A stretch of DNA of 64,000 bases from Lunularia cruciata (GCA_948567375.1 OX419762.1:59749034-59813033), one strand, 5' to 3'; shown: positions 10,732 through 22,440, counted from the stretch's first letter. Notes: generated from the letters alone by a model not told the origin. Made by a program: numbers and translations.

Positions 10732-11214
10732 CCAGCCCTGTTCCTTCTCCAAGCAGGCTTTTCTCCTGAAACTTTCCTTCCCCATTCAGCCTTTCTCTTG
10801 AAGCCTAAAACCCCCTATTGTTCTTGCACAAGCCTAAGGCATCCTCTCAAAAATCCCTGGCCAGCCTTGTTCCTTCTCCAAGCAAGCTTTTCTCCCAAAA
10901 CTTTCCTTCCTCATTCAGCCTTTTTGTTCACTTTTTCACAATTCCCCAGAATCCTCTGCTACTGCCCCTAATTAAAAGACTCTTGAGACCCCAATAATAT
11001 AACCCCAATAACAAACTTCCCAATAAAAAACTCCAGTGCTTAAGTGACATGTTAATAAACCCCAAGCTTATGTAACATTAAAGAAAATCCACCACTCAAT
11101 TTCTTCCCTCCCTTAACACAAGAGAAAATCCTTGAGCTTACAAGAACACAAACAAATACCGGTTTCACCATAACATAAAATCTTGAGTTCAATAACATAG
11201 AAAACTCACACCAA
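10732..11214. repeat. Gene-free stretch with a partial direct duplication
   Basis: CCAGCC(C/T)TGTTCCTTCTCC and about 65 bp around it occur at 10732 and again at 10861, a direct repeat with a period of about 129 bp. The rest (10930-11214) is A/C-rich, with no coding signal I can read. It probably belongs to the leader of the gypsy remnant that follows or to its host sequence. Confidence 0.5.
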
Positions 11215-11995
11215 ATGGCACCAATACTACGTGTAGATTATTTTCCCGACCACAACGCTGAAGAGAGGATTGCAAAAGCATGGTTTGCAGAGAGGCCACT
11301 TCGGAGATTAGAATCTCCAGTTACCTTGGTTGGCCATGGACTATTGGTTCAGACGGCAAGCCTCCTTAGCATCCTTCTCTCCATACTTTCTACTCTATGG
11401 ACAAGATCTAGATTGACCTGCAGCTATTCATTCAGATGCTATTGTAGTTTTGGTCTTGGATGACCCTGATGTATGGATGAGTGCATGTTCTCAATGACCA
11501 GAGATCTTTCAGAGAGTGATGCCAATGGCCTTTGAGAACTTGGCTATTGCTCAGCATAGAGATACTTTATGCTATGCTACCATTTGAGGAGGAGGTTATA
11601 GACCCTCGATCCATTGATCCGATCTAGGTGACTATGTATATCTATAGTAGACAGCACCAACGACACTTGATGTTTTGACAAGTCGCACGATCTTGAAAGT
11701 GCATGAGGTTTTTCCATCTGGAGTCCGTGTGCTAGAAGGACGTGATGGTGTTGTTTGGAAGGATCATGTGCACAATTGTGCGCCATGCCACCTCCCAAAC
11801 ATTGATGGTACTATGGACCCAAGCTTGGCACTTGTACGTGCAGGCTTGAGGTGTATGTTATGTGGCTCTTCTGGTGGAGCTACTACTATGTTAGTGTGTG
11901 ATAGCTATTTGAGAGGATGGCATATGGCATGTATGACTCCTCCCCTCACGGTGGTTCCTCAGGAACAATTTTTATGTCCTAGATGTATTTGACCT
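11215..11995 (+). pseudogene. Gypsy pol 3' end with PHD finger (second gypsy family)
   Basis: This is the C-terminal end of a gypsy polyprotein, readable across several stops and shifts. FPDHNAEERIAKAW at the start, AFENLAIAQHRDTL (near 11530), GGYRP and GDYVYL (near 11590-11640, like an integrase tail) and WKDHVHNCAPCHLPN lead into a PHD-type zinc finger at about 11850-11990: CMLC...LVCD, RGWHMAC, then CPRC. The fourth metal ligand, normally Cys, is Tyr (CDSY). A PHD finger after integrase is unusual; some plant gypsy elements carry a chromodomain there instead. Family assignment is from memory of similar retroelement proteins. Confidence 0.6.
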
Positions 11996-12160
11996 ATAGC
12001 TAGTTCACTCTTTATATGGTATAGATTGCAGACAAGCAGCTAACAATGGGGCTCCATAGCACCAGGCCTCCTGATCTTGCCCATTATAGGGTATACCATA
12101 TACTTGGAGTAGATGGCTATCTGGAGTTAGAGGGACCTAACCACCAGCTAGGGGGGCAAT

Positions 12161-12275
12161 TGTGGCACTTTAGAGTCTATATATGACTTATGTGTGAGTT
12201 GTGCTTCTATAGTGTATGATGTTGACAGCGATGTATGTTGTGTAGCGATGTTTATCCACACAACAGCTGTCCCAC
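12161..12275 (+). repeat. Direct repeat, possible LTR start of the PHD gypsy element (copy 1)
   Basis: TGTGGCACTTTAGAGTCTAT starts straight after AGCTAGGGGGGCAAT, which resembles a polypurine tract. The same ~113 bp recur at 12720. This fits the start of a 3' LTR. Confidence 0.45.
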
Positions 12276-12719
12276 CATTTGTAATGTTGCATCTAGATTG
12301 CTCGGACATTGGAGTTCCAGTGATAGTAGTTAGAGTTATTTCAACAGTTTCTTAGAGACTACTTTCCAATGGTCATATTTTGTGTTTGGGGGTACTGACT
12401 TCATTGTGGGGCCCACCGTCACTTTGCACCATTTGCACCATCAAGTGTGCTATTAGCACGACCGTTAGGGTTCAGACCTAGCTCAAGTCTAGGGGGTATA
12501 CTTTTGAAGTGCAGCTCCAGAGAGCTCACTTCTCTGATGTTGAGTCTCTGAGTTCTTGGCTATGGTGGACAAAGGCTGGCGAGTGTCACCTGGATTCTCT
12601 ATGTTGGAGTGGGTGTGGCTTGACTGTAATAAGTGCCCAATTGTTGGCAGTTTATAGAGTGACAGAGCAAGTCCTGATCTAAGTTGAGTTGAGTTGAGAG
12701 TGGTAAACAATCTAAATAT
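12276..12719. other. No gene seen; possible body of the same LTR
   Basis: Nothing codes here that I can read. If 12161 is an LTR start, this stretch would be its body, of about 550 bp up to the second copy at 12720. Confidence 0.3.
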
Positions 12720-12832
12720 TGTGGCACTATAGAGTCTATGTATACTTTATGTGTGAGTTGTGCTTCTATAGTGTATGATATTGACAGCGATGTATGTTGT
12801 ATAGCAATGTATATACGCACAACAACTTCACT
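12720..12832 (+). repeat. Direct repeat (copy 2), cut by an LTR-A fragment
   Basis: TGTGGCACTATAGAGTCTAT and the following ~110 bp match 12161-12275 at most positions. The match ends where minus-strand LTR-A sequence begins (about 12838). Confidence 0.5.
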
Positions 12833-12837
12833 ACCTG

Positions 12838-14747
12838 CAACTCATTTGTTACCTTCATACGATCTTGGGGCATTACCTTCTAGTGCTCTTTTAACAACCC
12901 CAACAATGGAGTTACAACCTTTGATAGATACTATATTCCTCCAAAATTCTCTTTGTCTTTGGCCCCATCTTTGTACTTTGCCTCTTCCACCGTCTTCTTC
13001 TGCCAAAGTTGCAATCTTTGTATCTTCAGTTATATTGCTTCCAAGCTTCCTTCTTCCTTACCTATTGAACTCGGCCCCGCAAGGTACTCCTTTCGTCGTT
13101 CAGCCCCCTTCTCTTCCACAACCAGGGCTACACAGTGATTAGCATTTCCCTGTATACTATCAATCATTGCATGAAAAGCTTCTTCTTCTGCATCAGCCAA
13201 TTGTTGAACTTTGTCTTCACCCTCACTATCACTTCTAGATTCCTCACTTTATAACGTGAGTTTGGCTTCTTCTGAGTCCTCTCCTCTAGACTCTATCTCC
13301 CCTTTAGACTCCATTTTTGAAGGTTCTTCTTTCACCATCTTCTTACCCTATAGCACCAGTCTTCGGGTCTTCCTTTGTACTGGAGGCGACTCTGCTTCTT
13401 TAGGTTTATTTTGCTTCTTTGTCTTTGGGCTTGTGACTTCTTCCATCTTCCATTGTCCTGTCTTCAAGAAGTGATCATCATTGGCTCGCAGATCTGCCAC
13501 GTATTGTTGCTCTTCTTCATCTGCTTCTCATCTCAAATCAAGATGAAAATGCGACACCATCCGACACCTCTCTTTTGCTATCAGCAAATTCAACCCGAAG
13601 TAGAAGTGTGCTGCAAACGGTGCAAAATAATGTGGAGGCAAAGTTGTCCTCCTATTGACCACCATCTGCCTCATTCATTGGTGAAAACACTTCACCCAAT
13701 TCACCTTCACTCCTGCAAACATCAAGTGGAAAAAAAACCGCCTACTGCATGTTCACGTAAGTAGTTTGTTCTGGTTTGAGCATGGCCATAATTGCCCCCA
13801 TGATACTTCATTTAATTGGGTCCCAATAGGACTCCGCCTTGTCAACATTCATGGTGTGCAAAGTAAAGAACAAATTGTGTATGTCCGTCGTCTCCTTTGC
13901 AGCATCACACTTTTGATAGAAGGTGATCCCCATCGGTTCTCCTACTTCCTTCTCCAATACTAACCTTCAATCTGACTCAGTCCATCTAGCCGGATTTCCT
14001 CTCTTCTCCTTGACCTCAAGACCTTCTGCACAATTATTGGTAGCTATCTCTGCCATGACTCATGGGAAACTGAAATTCCAATTCCATGCTAAGAAGGTAA
14101 TACAATGTCTATTCAAGACCTTGATCCTTGCTACAACATCTAACCTACACATTGCAAAACTTTGTATTGCCAGAGTGTTCTTGACCTTCTTTGCCATGAT
14201 CTGCTCTCCCATTCTTTGGCACTAGAAGACTATTCCTTCTCCTGGACAAGACACTCTAACCCATTCTGGATTATTGAAAATTGCACTCTCAATTGGCTTC
14301 TTGACACGCATTACTAAAGGACAACTACTTGATATATTTGACTTCCCTTGCGCAATTGCAATTTTATATTACCCCAAATTGCAATCAATCTTCAATCAAT
14401 TTCAAAATCAACTTCCCCTTCTTTTGTGTGTTGTTGTTATGTCACTGTCAAGACATGCTTCTTTTGTCTCCGCTATTTCTTGAAGTGTACTTTCTTGCCA
14501 CATAGAAAGGTTGTTAGATGGTCTTCATATCAGCCTTTGCTTCCCTATCCAAAGACAATGATCTTGGGACTTGTTTCTTCATACTCCCCTTTTGAGTATT
14601 TCTGGTCTTTGACCCAAAGTCAACTTCTTTGGATTTCCGCCGAAGACACTCCCGTCCATTCTTTCTTTTGCAATTTGGCTTTCTTGCTTACTACTTCTCC
14701 AAATGCTAATAAAACAGAAAAAAAAAACAAAAAATGTGGGCACCACA
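12838..14747 (-). repeat. LTR-A fragment, minus strand (left half of the LTR)
   Basis: The outer end at 14747 is the LTR start in reverse (TGTGGTGCCCACA on the minus strand, then a T-rich run). Reading leftwards it carries the LTR-borne frame: TFLAWNWNFSF near 14080, the FF-rich and PHYFAPFAAHFYFGLNLL counterparts near 13590-13740, and acidic and coiled-coil parts to about 12840. The right half of the LTR is missing. The frame has many stops. The host-side break coincides with the end of the direct repeat at 12832. Confidence 0.75.
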
Positions 14748-15281
14748 ATATTTAAAGGAGGCATTCACAATGTGTTGTTCAGTAATCATCTTTCTAAAGA
14801 TAGATTCCATAATGTTGATCTTTATTTTGTATTTGATCTTGAGTGAAGTGTAATCAAAGCCATGCCTTGACAAACCTAAGAGGAATTGTAGTGTTGGTAG
14901 AATTTTTCATTTATTAGTGCAGTGTGAGTTTGATGTGAAGCAATTTTGATACCTTCAATGGAGTGTGGAACACAATTTTGAAGTGAAGTTATCTTACAGT
15001 GAAGTTGTCATCTTCAAGAGAATCTGAATCATCACAATCAAGATTAGTTGGAAAGATTTGATGGAGTTGTGATTATGGAGTGTTAATTTGTGACAAGACT
15101 GTGAATCAATGCTTGTTACTCTCTTTTGCATGTGGTTTCTACCTAAGAGATTAAAGATGCAACCAAGAAGAACTACATTGTTACTATTAACTTTGTATTT
15201 GACCATTTTTTACTTGTATCTCTATGAGAACAAACTTTACTTATTGATTACCACAAAAGTGATACTTGTCGGGTTGTCACA
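14748..15281 (+). repeat. LTR-A, 3' end, remnant of the A2 5' LTR
   Basis: Aligns with the last ~530 bp of LTR-A and ends GGGTTGTCACA. It starts with ATATTTAAAGGAGGCATT, the candidate main core promoter of the LTR. It abuts the minus-strand LTR-A start at 14747 without a spacer. Confidence 0.85.
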
Positions 15282-15288
15282 TGATTTT

Positions 15289-15307
15289 TGGTGCTGCTAA
15301 TGAGGAT
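15289..15307 (+). other. Primer binding site of A2, degraded
   Basis: TGGTGCTGCTAATGAGGAT sits at the same distance from the LTR end as the A1 primer site and matches the tRNA-Asp type with 12 of 19 positions; six of the seven differences are transitions. Confidence 0.6.
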
Positions 15308-15763
15308 GCAAATCTCAAGAGTGGAAGAATACAAAGCCAAACTTGAAACAGGGTGTCTAACAAATATGGATGTCATCATCAAGAGAACAATTGGAAGAGA
15401 GTTTGTAAGCAAACTTTGCATTGTGAAGAAGAAGAATGCCAGAAGAGCCATATCACCTTTAATGAAGCTTAGAAAGAGGCATTGGACTTGCAACTTCTTC
15501 ACAATTCAAGAAGCCTTGAAAGACCTTGAGTAGAAGAAACAAGAGATTGAGTGCCGAGGTTACTTTGCATCTCCAAAACCCAAGAAGAAGAAAGATGCAA
15601 GCAGACAAACATATTTGTTACAACCTAATACACCAACTCCCCCAAGAGTTATCAAGGGAGCGGGTTTCATAAAAGAATTCATTTGTGAAAAGACAACATC
15701 AATTCTCATGGAAGAAGAGTGCCAATATCTTCCATATGATTCCTTGACTTGTTCAAAGGGATT
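15308..15763 (+). pseudogene. A2 gag, N-terminal leader part
   Basis: Matches 833-1275 of A1, for example ISRVEEYKAKLETG against ISEVEEYEAKFETG. It is better preserved than A1 over its first 80 codons and stops at TAG near 15531. It is cut at 15763 by the 5' LTR of C1; the same gag sequence resumes at 26394. Confidence 0.7.
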
Positions 15764-16453
15764 TGTAACACCAATTTGTGCATGTGTGTGGTATTGTGAT
15801 ATTTAGCTTGGTATTACAAGTACTTGAGATATATTATTTATATAGAGATAAAGGATGGTTCTACATTAGTCATGATTAACTAAATTTAGTCATAGCTAAG
15901 ATAGAGTAGACCTTACTTTAGAGGAAGTGGAAAAGATGAACACCACTCTTTGGATTCTAGTGTGTTGACTTGGTATTATTCCTAGGTATTTGGCTTTGGG
16001 GAAAGAGTTGAGAACTCTAGGGTCCGCAAGTCTTCTTGTTTTGGATTCTTCTATAGTCCAAGGATAGCCCATGTGAAGGAATCCTTGACTTAGTGGTTGG
16101 GTCAAGATAAGTTCACATGCTAGTGGAATATGCCCATATGAATGGATATTCCTTTCTACTTTTTTACTTTACTTGACTTTTAGCCTAGTAACTTGAGTTA
16201 CTCCAATAATTAGTAACTTTGGTGCGTAACTATTTCACAAGTATATAAAAAAGGGGTGAGGAGGTACTCATCATCCTTTCATTTGCAACTATCTCTCTCT
16301 CATTGAGTTCTCTAGTGAGCAATGTCTTGAGTCTTGGAGTGTTAGCCTTGGAGGAATATGATAGAGTTGGAGTTCTTTGCCTTCTTAGTCCATGGTGCGC
16401 TACCATAATAGCCATCAGAGGTTCATCCTGAGTGAGAGACAAGCCGGCTCACA
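15764..16453 (+). repeat. LTR-C, 5' LTR of C1
   Basis: Starts TGTAACACC and ends GCCGGCTCACA, with two other copies at 25706-26393 and 27931-28623. A TATA-like stretch AAGTATATAAAAAAGGGG near 16240 is followed by CTCATCATCC, a likely core promoter conserved in all three copies. The ORFs in it are not genes. Confidence 0.9.
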
Positions 16454-17430
16454 TTTTTGGTTTTGTTGCAAGGACCTCTCTAGAAGGCAAGATAACGTTC
16501 TGCGTACAATTTTATATTAGACAGAAGGAAGCTATGAGAGCTCACTTGAAGAGAACTTTAGGGGAGTAGAAGGCTGAACTTATGTTAGAGAATTTAGACC
16601 CATGTTTTTACCCTATAGTTCATTCCAATGTATTTGAGGTGATTTTGTACATCTTGTACACTTGAGAGGATTTGGAGAGATTGTGTGAGGTGGATTGCAG
16701 ATTTTGGGGATTAAGGTGATTTTGGGCAAAATCTCAGGTTTGGTATCTGGACTTGAAATTTCTACGCATGATAGCTTGGTTTATCCTTTAGTTATCACAC
16801 TTCAAATTATTATGAGAGCTGCTATGCACACTGGGCTAGAATTTTTGAAAGTTGATAGGGTAAATTGCTCTTGTAACTGCATGCTCTCTGGGAAACTGTA
16901 TAGAGTCTGCCATTTATTCACATTTTTTAGTGGATTGTGGTGAAACTTTCCAAAAACATTCAATGCACTGTATCCTACCTGTTGACATAAAAATTAGACA
17001 TAGATCAATCTTGAGTAGAGAGTTATAAGTTTTTTAAGTGAGGGGGGTGGTTTTCAGACCAAATCTGAAATATGTGTGCTGAATAGAAAGGTGCCTAGGC
17101 CAAATGGCTCTATAAAAAGATCTGAAATCTTTCACGGAGAGATATCCTAGAGTTTTGATCAAGTACATAAAATTTTAGAGGACTATGAGATATCAATTGT
17201 GAGATTTGACTGACATTGTGAGAAAGGGTCAATTCTGTAGAGTTTAGATTTCATGCATGAGGAGTGTGAGGGGAACAAAAAGCATGTTTGAGTGTTTAGA
17301 CTCATCTTGGGAACATGGAGGGTCACCAAGAGTGGAAATTGAAGCTATGCAAGGTTCTTCAAGGGTTTGAGGTGATTGTAGGGGTGGATTTGAGGAGAAG
17401 AGGGTGTTGAAAGGATCCAAAAACCTACAC
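16454..17430. other. C1 internal stretch without a readable gene
   Basis: I see no primer site of a type I know after the LTR and no coding motif. The stretch lies in the expected leader position of C1, but it may also be foreign sequence. Confidence 0.4.
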
Positions 17431-17712
17431 CATTTGGAAGAAAGAGTGAGTCTAAGTGCTTTCTATGTGGAGAAAAGGGACATAAGGCAAGTTCATGTCC
17501 ATTGACCTTTGAGAGCAAGAGATTGATGGAAAGGAGATGATTACTTAATTTGGGTTTGCTTGTTGGATCTTCTTCACCAAGATTGGAGGAAGAAGATCTA
17601 AGACCAAGGAGTTGTGTGAGGTTTGTGGAGTGGAAGGACTTCCAACAAGACATGAGGGTAGTAGAGTAAAAGCACTTTTGGAGACTTTGGTGAAGGATCT
17701 TGGAGAGAGTCT
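17431..17712 (+). pseudogene. C1: zinc-knuckle fragment of a gypsy gag
   Basis: KCFLCGEKGHKASSCP near 17449-17500 is a perfect CX2CX4HX4C knuckle. A second Cys pair (CEVCGVEGLPTRHEG, near 17612) follows in another frame. The order is odd because the capsid part of gag lies 3 kb downstream (20592-21023), beyond a solo LTR. The two may come from different elements or from a rearrangement. Confidence 0.6.
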
Positions 17713-20220
17713 TGTGACAACCCGGCAAATATCACTTTTGCGGTAATTGGGTAAGTAAAGTTTGTTCCCACAAAGATACTGGTCAAAAATTTCCAAATAC
17801 AAAGTCAAATAGTAACAATGTAGTTCTTCTTGAGTTCTTGTTTTATCTCTTAGGTAGAAACCACACCCAAAAGAGAGTAACAAGCACTAATTCATAGTCT
17901 TGTCACAAATTACACTTCTTAATCACAACATCATCAAATCTTTCCAAACAATCTTGATTGTGATGATTCAGGCTCTCCCGAAAATGGCACTTCACAAAAC
18001 AACTTTGCCTTAGAATTGTGTTCTACCCCTCCACTGAAGGCACAACTTCCTTGATCAAAATTGCTTCACATCAACTTCACACTGCACTCACAAATGCAGA
18101 ATACTACCAACACTACAATTCCTCTCAGATCTATCAAGGCATTGCTTTGATTTCACTTCACTCAGGATCAAACACACATAATGAAGATCAAGGCTACGGA
18201 ATCCAACATACAACAAGCACACTGACTTGCACTTCAAATTTCTCCACACACTCACAAACACAAACACAAAGTTGATACTCATAATCAAGCTCAAGCAACG
18301 AGCACTACTTCATAGCACTTTGCTTTATCTATTCTCAGAAATTATGAGCATTGAATAATATAAGACTACAAATGCCACTCTTAAATAGTGAAGCAAACAC
18401 CAGTTCTAACAAAAATACTATTCCCTAACAACTCTACAAACCTATAGATCCAAACTGACAATGCACTTCTTCATATCTGCCTCTTCAAATCTCAAAATTG
18501 TTACTAATCTGATCCAATGTCTACTTCTTCCTCCGCTTTCAAACCCAAAGTAACTTCACTCCCTACTACTCTGTCCTTGGGTTTCACAACTCCTAATTCT
18601 TCTACCAAATCTAACAATTCTCTTTCTTGATCTGAAATTCCACTTGTGGTTAATCTATCTAACTCCTTATCTCCCGACCCACTCTTCTCTAATGTCTCCA
18701 ATGGTAACTTTGAAGACATCTGCACTCCTACTTCATCTACTTTGGGTTTTGCTCTGACATCCTTCCGAAGTTTATCTATCTCTAATTTGACTAAGTCTAA
18801 TCTGATTGTGATATTGTCTTCTACCTCCAATATCTTCCTATCTACACAAGTTCTGAGACTAATCAATAAGGCATTCAAGTCTTTGTCCTTTTCATTTCTC
18901 CTCCTCGTCTCCTGCACCAACAACTTCAACTTGTGCAGTCTCGTCTCTTCGATACGCATGCTGGCCTCTGTACTTAGCATCACATTCATCTTGATTACAA
19001 TCTCCTTTAATGGCTCCAATCTCATTTTCCTCTCCCGTTCTTGATCTACAAGCCAATCTTCTTTGTACATTGCCAATTCTGCTTTGAACTCAACTTTCAT
19101 AGCTTCCTTCTCCTTCTCTTTTTTCATAATCTTTTCCTCCTGATTGCGAAGTAACTCTCTCAACCTTTCTTCCTCTCTATATCTCACTATCAACTCTCGT
19201 TGCCACAACTGCTTCTTCTCCTCTACACTCTCCATCACTCTATCAAGGTCTTGCTCTTTCTCTACTACTCTTTCCATAGCATGGATAATTTTTAGTCTCG
19301 AATCAGCAAACTGCTACTTCAAGATTTCATATTCAGCTATTTGTCTTTCCCTTGCTATGACTTTCTGCTCTATTAGTTCCTCCCTATTCCTTGCTTCTCT
19401 CCTCAAGTTCTCAATCACTTGATTCTGTACTACTGCATTTACTCATACTACTTCCCTTTCCTCCTCACCTTGGATTATACTCTTCTTCAACTCCGAGTTC
19501 TCTTCTTCTAATCTTGCTAACACCTTCAACACAATCTTCACCTCCGGACACTTTGATTGCATCTCCTTCTTCTTTTGCTCTAACTTTACTAATAATGGGC
19601 ACACAACCTCCCACAGGTACTCCACTCCTTCACTCAGAGTTACTTTGACTTGCGGAGTGATCTCCTTCTTCACCTCTTCTTCACTTCACACTTGCCTTCT
19701 AAGCCGTAGTCGCCTTACAGGAATGGATGCTTTGCTCCCCAAACTTTCATCCTCCTCTTCTCTTACCTTACTTGGCCCCACTCCACACTTTGCCTTTTGC
19801 CTGGAACAAACTCCTCTTTGAAAGGTGACTTTCTTCTCCTCTTGCTCTAGCACTTTGTCTTCCAATTTCAAGTTACCTTTCTCTTCCATCTCCATCTTGG
19901 CTTTCTCTTCCTCGGGTACCGATATCATCTCCCCTCCATCGTCACTATCACTACTTGTGTCTCCACTTTGTAGTGTGAATTCAGGTTCTTCATCTCTTTC
20001 CAAGTCTTCAGACTTGCACTCGGCTTCACCTTCTGATTCTTCCTCTGACAACGCAATTACCACCATTCCTTTCCTTGGGTTTACTCTTCTAGCCTTCCGA
20101 GGTCTTACTTTCTTGACATCTTCTCCTTCTCCTTGATGCCTTCTTCGGCCATACAAGCGCACTTTGACTTCTCTATACACTTCTTCCAAATTTTGAAAAA
20201 AAAAGAATGTGGGTACCACA
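17713..20220 (-). repeat. Solo LTR-A, minus strand, 2.5 kb, target duplication AGTCT
   Basis: On the minus strand it runs from TGTGGTACCCACA (20220) to GTTGTCACA (17713). AGTCT occurs at 17708-17712 and again at 20221-20225, a perfect 5 bp target duplication, so this is a solo LTR and the LTR ends are correct. It is ~1.3 kb shorter than the A1 3' LTR because the region coding for the N-terminal part of the LTR frame is absent. Confidence 0.95.
18504..20219 (-). pseudogene. LTR-A-borne frame in the 17713-20220 solo LTR (N-terminus deleted)
   Basis: Three open pieces follow one another on the minus strand: 20219-19686 (Glu/Ser-rich, with KPRKARRVNPRKGMVV in parallel to other copies), 19673-19443 (start of the coiled coil, VEYLWEVVCPLLVKLEQKKK) and 19277-18504 (257 aa, coiled coil with LHKLKLLVQETRRR and tail GLKAEEEVDIGSD). 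The tail is almost identical to those at 9900-9937, 23515-23553 and 33026-33060. The conserved N-terminal region (TFLAWNWN, GLNLL) is missing. The unusual conservation of the tail suggests former selection. Confidence 0.65.
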
Positions 20221-20225
20221 AGTCT

Positions 20226-20591
20226 TAGTACAGCTACAAAAATACTACCATCTTCATCAGCTAGTTCTCAAGATTAGTGATGGAGATAATTTTTCAACTT
20301 ATGGATAAACTATCCATGAGATTTTGATTACTATGCACTCTAGGATTTAATGTTGCTATAGAAATCTTGGAGCAACCTGAACCTTTTGTGTTCCCTAGAG
20401 TGGATTATTCTCAAATGGTGTAGTCATGTTTATACTCTATTAGTTATAAAGTGAGAAAAGAAAAGAAAAAAAGAAAAAAATTGAGAGAAAAGAATGATAG
20501 TGAGGGGTTAAGATAGGGAAACTTCTGGTTTTCTTTGGCATGGATGGAGAAGATATGGAGGCCTTTGTGAGAGAGCTTGCATAGGAAACAA
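20226..20591. other. C1 internal stretch, no gene seen
   Basis: A/G-rich sequence with an AGAAAAGAAAAAAAG run near 20456. It may be the gag leader of C1. Confidence 0.35.
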
Positions 20592-21023
20592 TGAGAGGAG
20601 GAAGAATGAGTGGGCTTCATTATTACCAGATTTCTTTGAAGATGCAGCACTTACATGGTATGAGTCAGAATACCAAAAGAGAGAGAAGAGAGATGGGGAA
20701 GAAGAGTCTTGGGAAAGTTTGACTTCAGCACTCATTGGGAACTTTCTTCCAGATGAGAGTTATGAAAGATTGATGAGTGAGGTTTCCTTTCTCAAACAAG
20801 AAGATGGAGAGAAAGTGAGAGTCTATGTGGAAAGAGTAGAAAAGTTAGAGTCCAGATTTTGCATAGTGTTGAGGAAGGGTGGGGATGATGTGGAGACTAC
20901 TATGATTGGCATAGGGGCAATGTTCACCAATAATTTTGTGGGAGGATTGAGACTACAAATTAGAAGCAAGGTGAGATATGAGAAACCTTCTTTGGCCCAA
21001 ATGTTATTAAGGAGGAGAAGGTG
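20592..21023 (+). pseudogene. C1 gag capsid core
   Basis: Reads NEWASLLPDFFEDAALTWYES, then SWESLTSALIGNFLPDESYE and KQEDGEKVRVYVERVEKLESRF, the retrotransposon gag domain (W.Y, then F..F, then V..Y...F..L). The first half is frameshifted relative to the open stretch at 20719. It ends at LRRRR and is followed within bases by the RT leader, so nucleocapsid and protease are missing between them. Confidence 0.75.
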
Positions 21024-22440
21024 AGATTTGAGGAGATTTTCCACAAGTTCATCCATGTGTTTGCTTTTAGTTACAAGGATTTGAAGGAAGTCACCTTGGA
21101 GGAGCACAAGATAGAGGTGGAATCACATGCAAGACCAATCCGCCAAAAGCAATGTCGCATTAGCCTACCAATATCTTTGGTTGTGAAGGAGGAGATTGAT
21201 AAGCTCAAGGAGGCTGGATATATCTTTGAGGTGGAGAATTTAGAATGGGTGTCTCTAATTGTGATTATGAAGAAAAAGAATGGCAAGCTTTGGGTATGTG
21301 TTGATTACAAGAAGCTCAATGTTGTTATTAAGAAGGACTACTACACATTGCCATTCATTGATGACATCTTGGAGGAGGTTGCAGGTCATGAGAGGTATAG
21401 TTTTGGAGATGGTTATAGTGGATATAACCAAATCAAGATTGCACAAGAGCATCAACAACTCACCACATTCACCACACCTTGGGGAAATTATGCTTTCAAG
21501 GTCAAGCCTTTTGGGCTTTGCAATGCTCAAACCACATTCCAACGGTTCATGAATAAGGTATTTGAACATTTCATTGGGAAATTTGTGAGAGACTTCATTG
21601 ATGACTTTTGTGTTTATGGAAGCAAGGAGCACTATGAGCACCTAATCAAGGTCTTGCAATGCTTGGATGAGGCAAATGCATCAATCAACCCAAAGAAGTG
21701 CATTTTTGGATATGAGAAGGTCTACTTTTGGGGCACATCATCTCCAAAGATGGAATAGTAGTTGATCCTGCAAAGGTGAGGAAAATCTCAAACCTTTCAT
21801 TCCTTTCAAGCTTGACAAAGTTATGCCAATTCTTGTGGATGGTTGGATACTATAAGAGGTTCATCTTCTCATTTTCCAACAAGGCTTATACATTGACCAT
21901 CTACATGAAGAAGGGTGTAGATTACATGGTGATTTTGGAGGACAAGGAGGCTCTCAAAGCTTTTGAGGAACTCAAGCAATCCCTTGTTGTAGCTCCAATT
22001 CTTGCTAAACTTGATTGGAGTAAGCCTTTCATCCTTTACACTAATGCTTCTAATGTAGCTATAGGATGCACTCTTAGTAAATTAGACCAAGATGAGCATG
22101 ATCATCTAATAGCTTATGCTAGTAGGTAGATGGTTTCAGCAGAAAAGAACTACTCTATCATGGAGAGAGAAGGGTTGGCAGTGATCTTTGGTCTCAAGAA
22201 GTTTAGACACTACTTGATTAGAGGGAAGGCTATCATTTTCATGGATCACAAGGCTTTGAAGTACATCTTCAACAAACCTAATGTTGAAGGGAGACTAGCA
22301 AGGTGGATGATACTCTTCTGTGTGTATGACTACACCATTGAGGATAGGCCCAAAAAGAAACATGCAAATGCTGATTTGTTATCTAGAGCTTATGATCATG
22401 ATGGAGATGAGCTAGTGGATGATTCCTTCCTGGATGAGGA
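21024..22440 (+). pseudogene. C1 pol: reverse transcriptase and RNase H
   Basis: RT reads EHKIEVESHARPIRQKQCR, KKKNGKLWVCVDYKKLN, YSGYNQIKIAQE, VKPFGLCNAQTTFQR and the active site FIDDFCVYG. One missing T near 21731 shifts the frame at the LGHIISKDGI motif. RNase H has LYTNASNVAIG (Asp replaced by Asn), AEKNYSIMEREGLAVIF and KKHANADLLSRA. TAG at 22127 stands where related elements have Gln (CAG to TAG). The frame then runs open to the LTR-A insertion at 22441. Confidence 0.85.

Noticed and set aside
10732-10925. CRISPR-like or satellite array
   Set aside because: Only two imperfect copies with a period of about 129 bp; this is a simple duplication in a eukaryotic genome.
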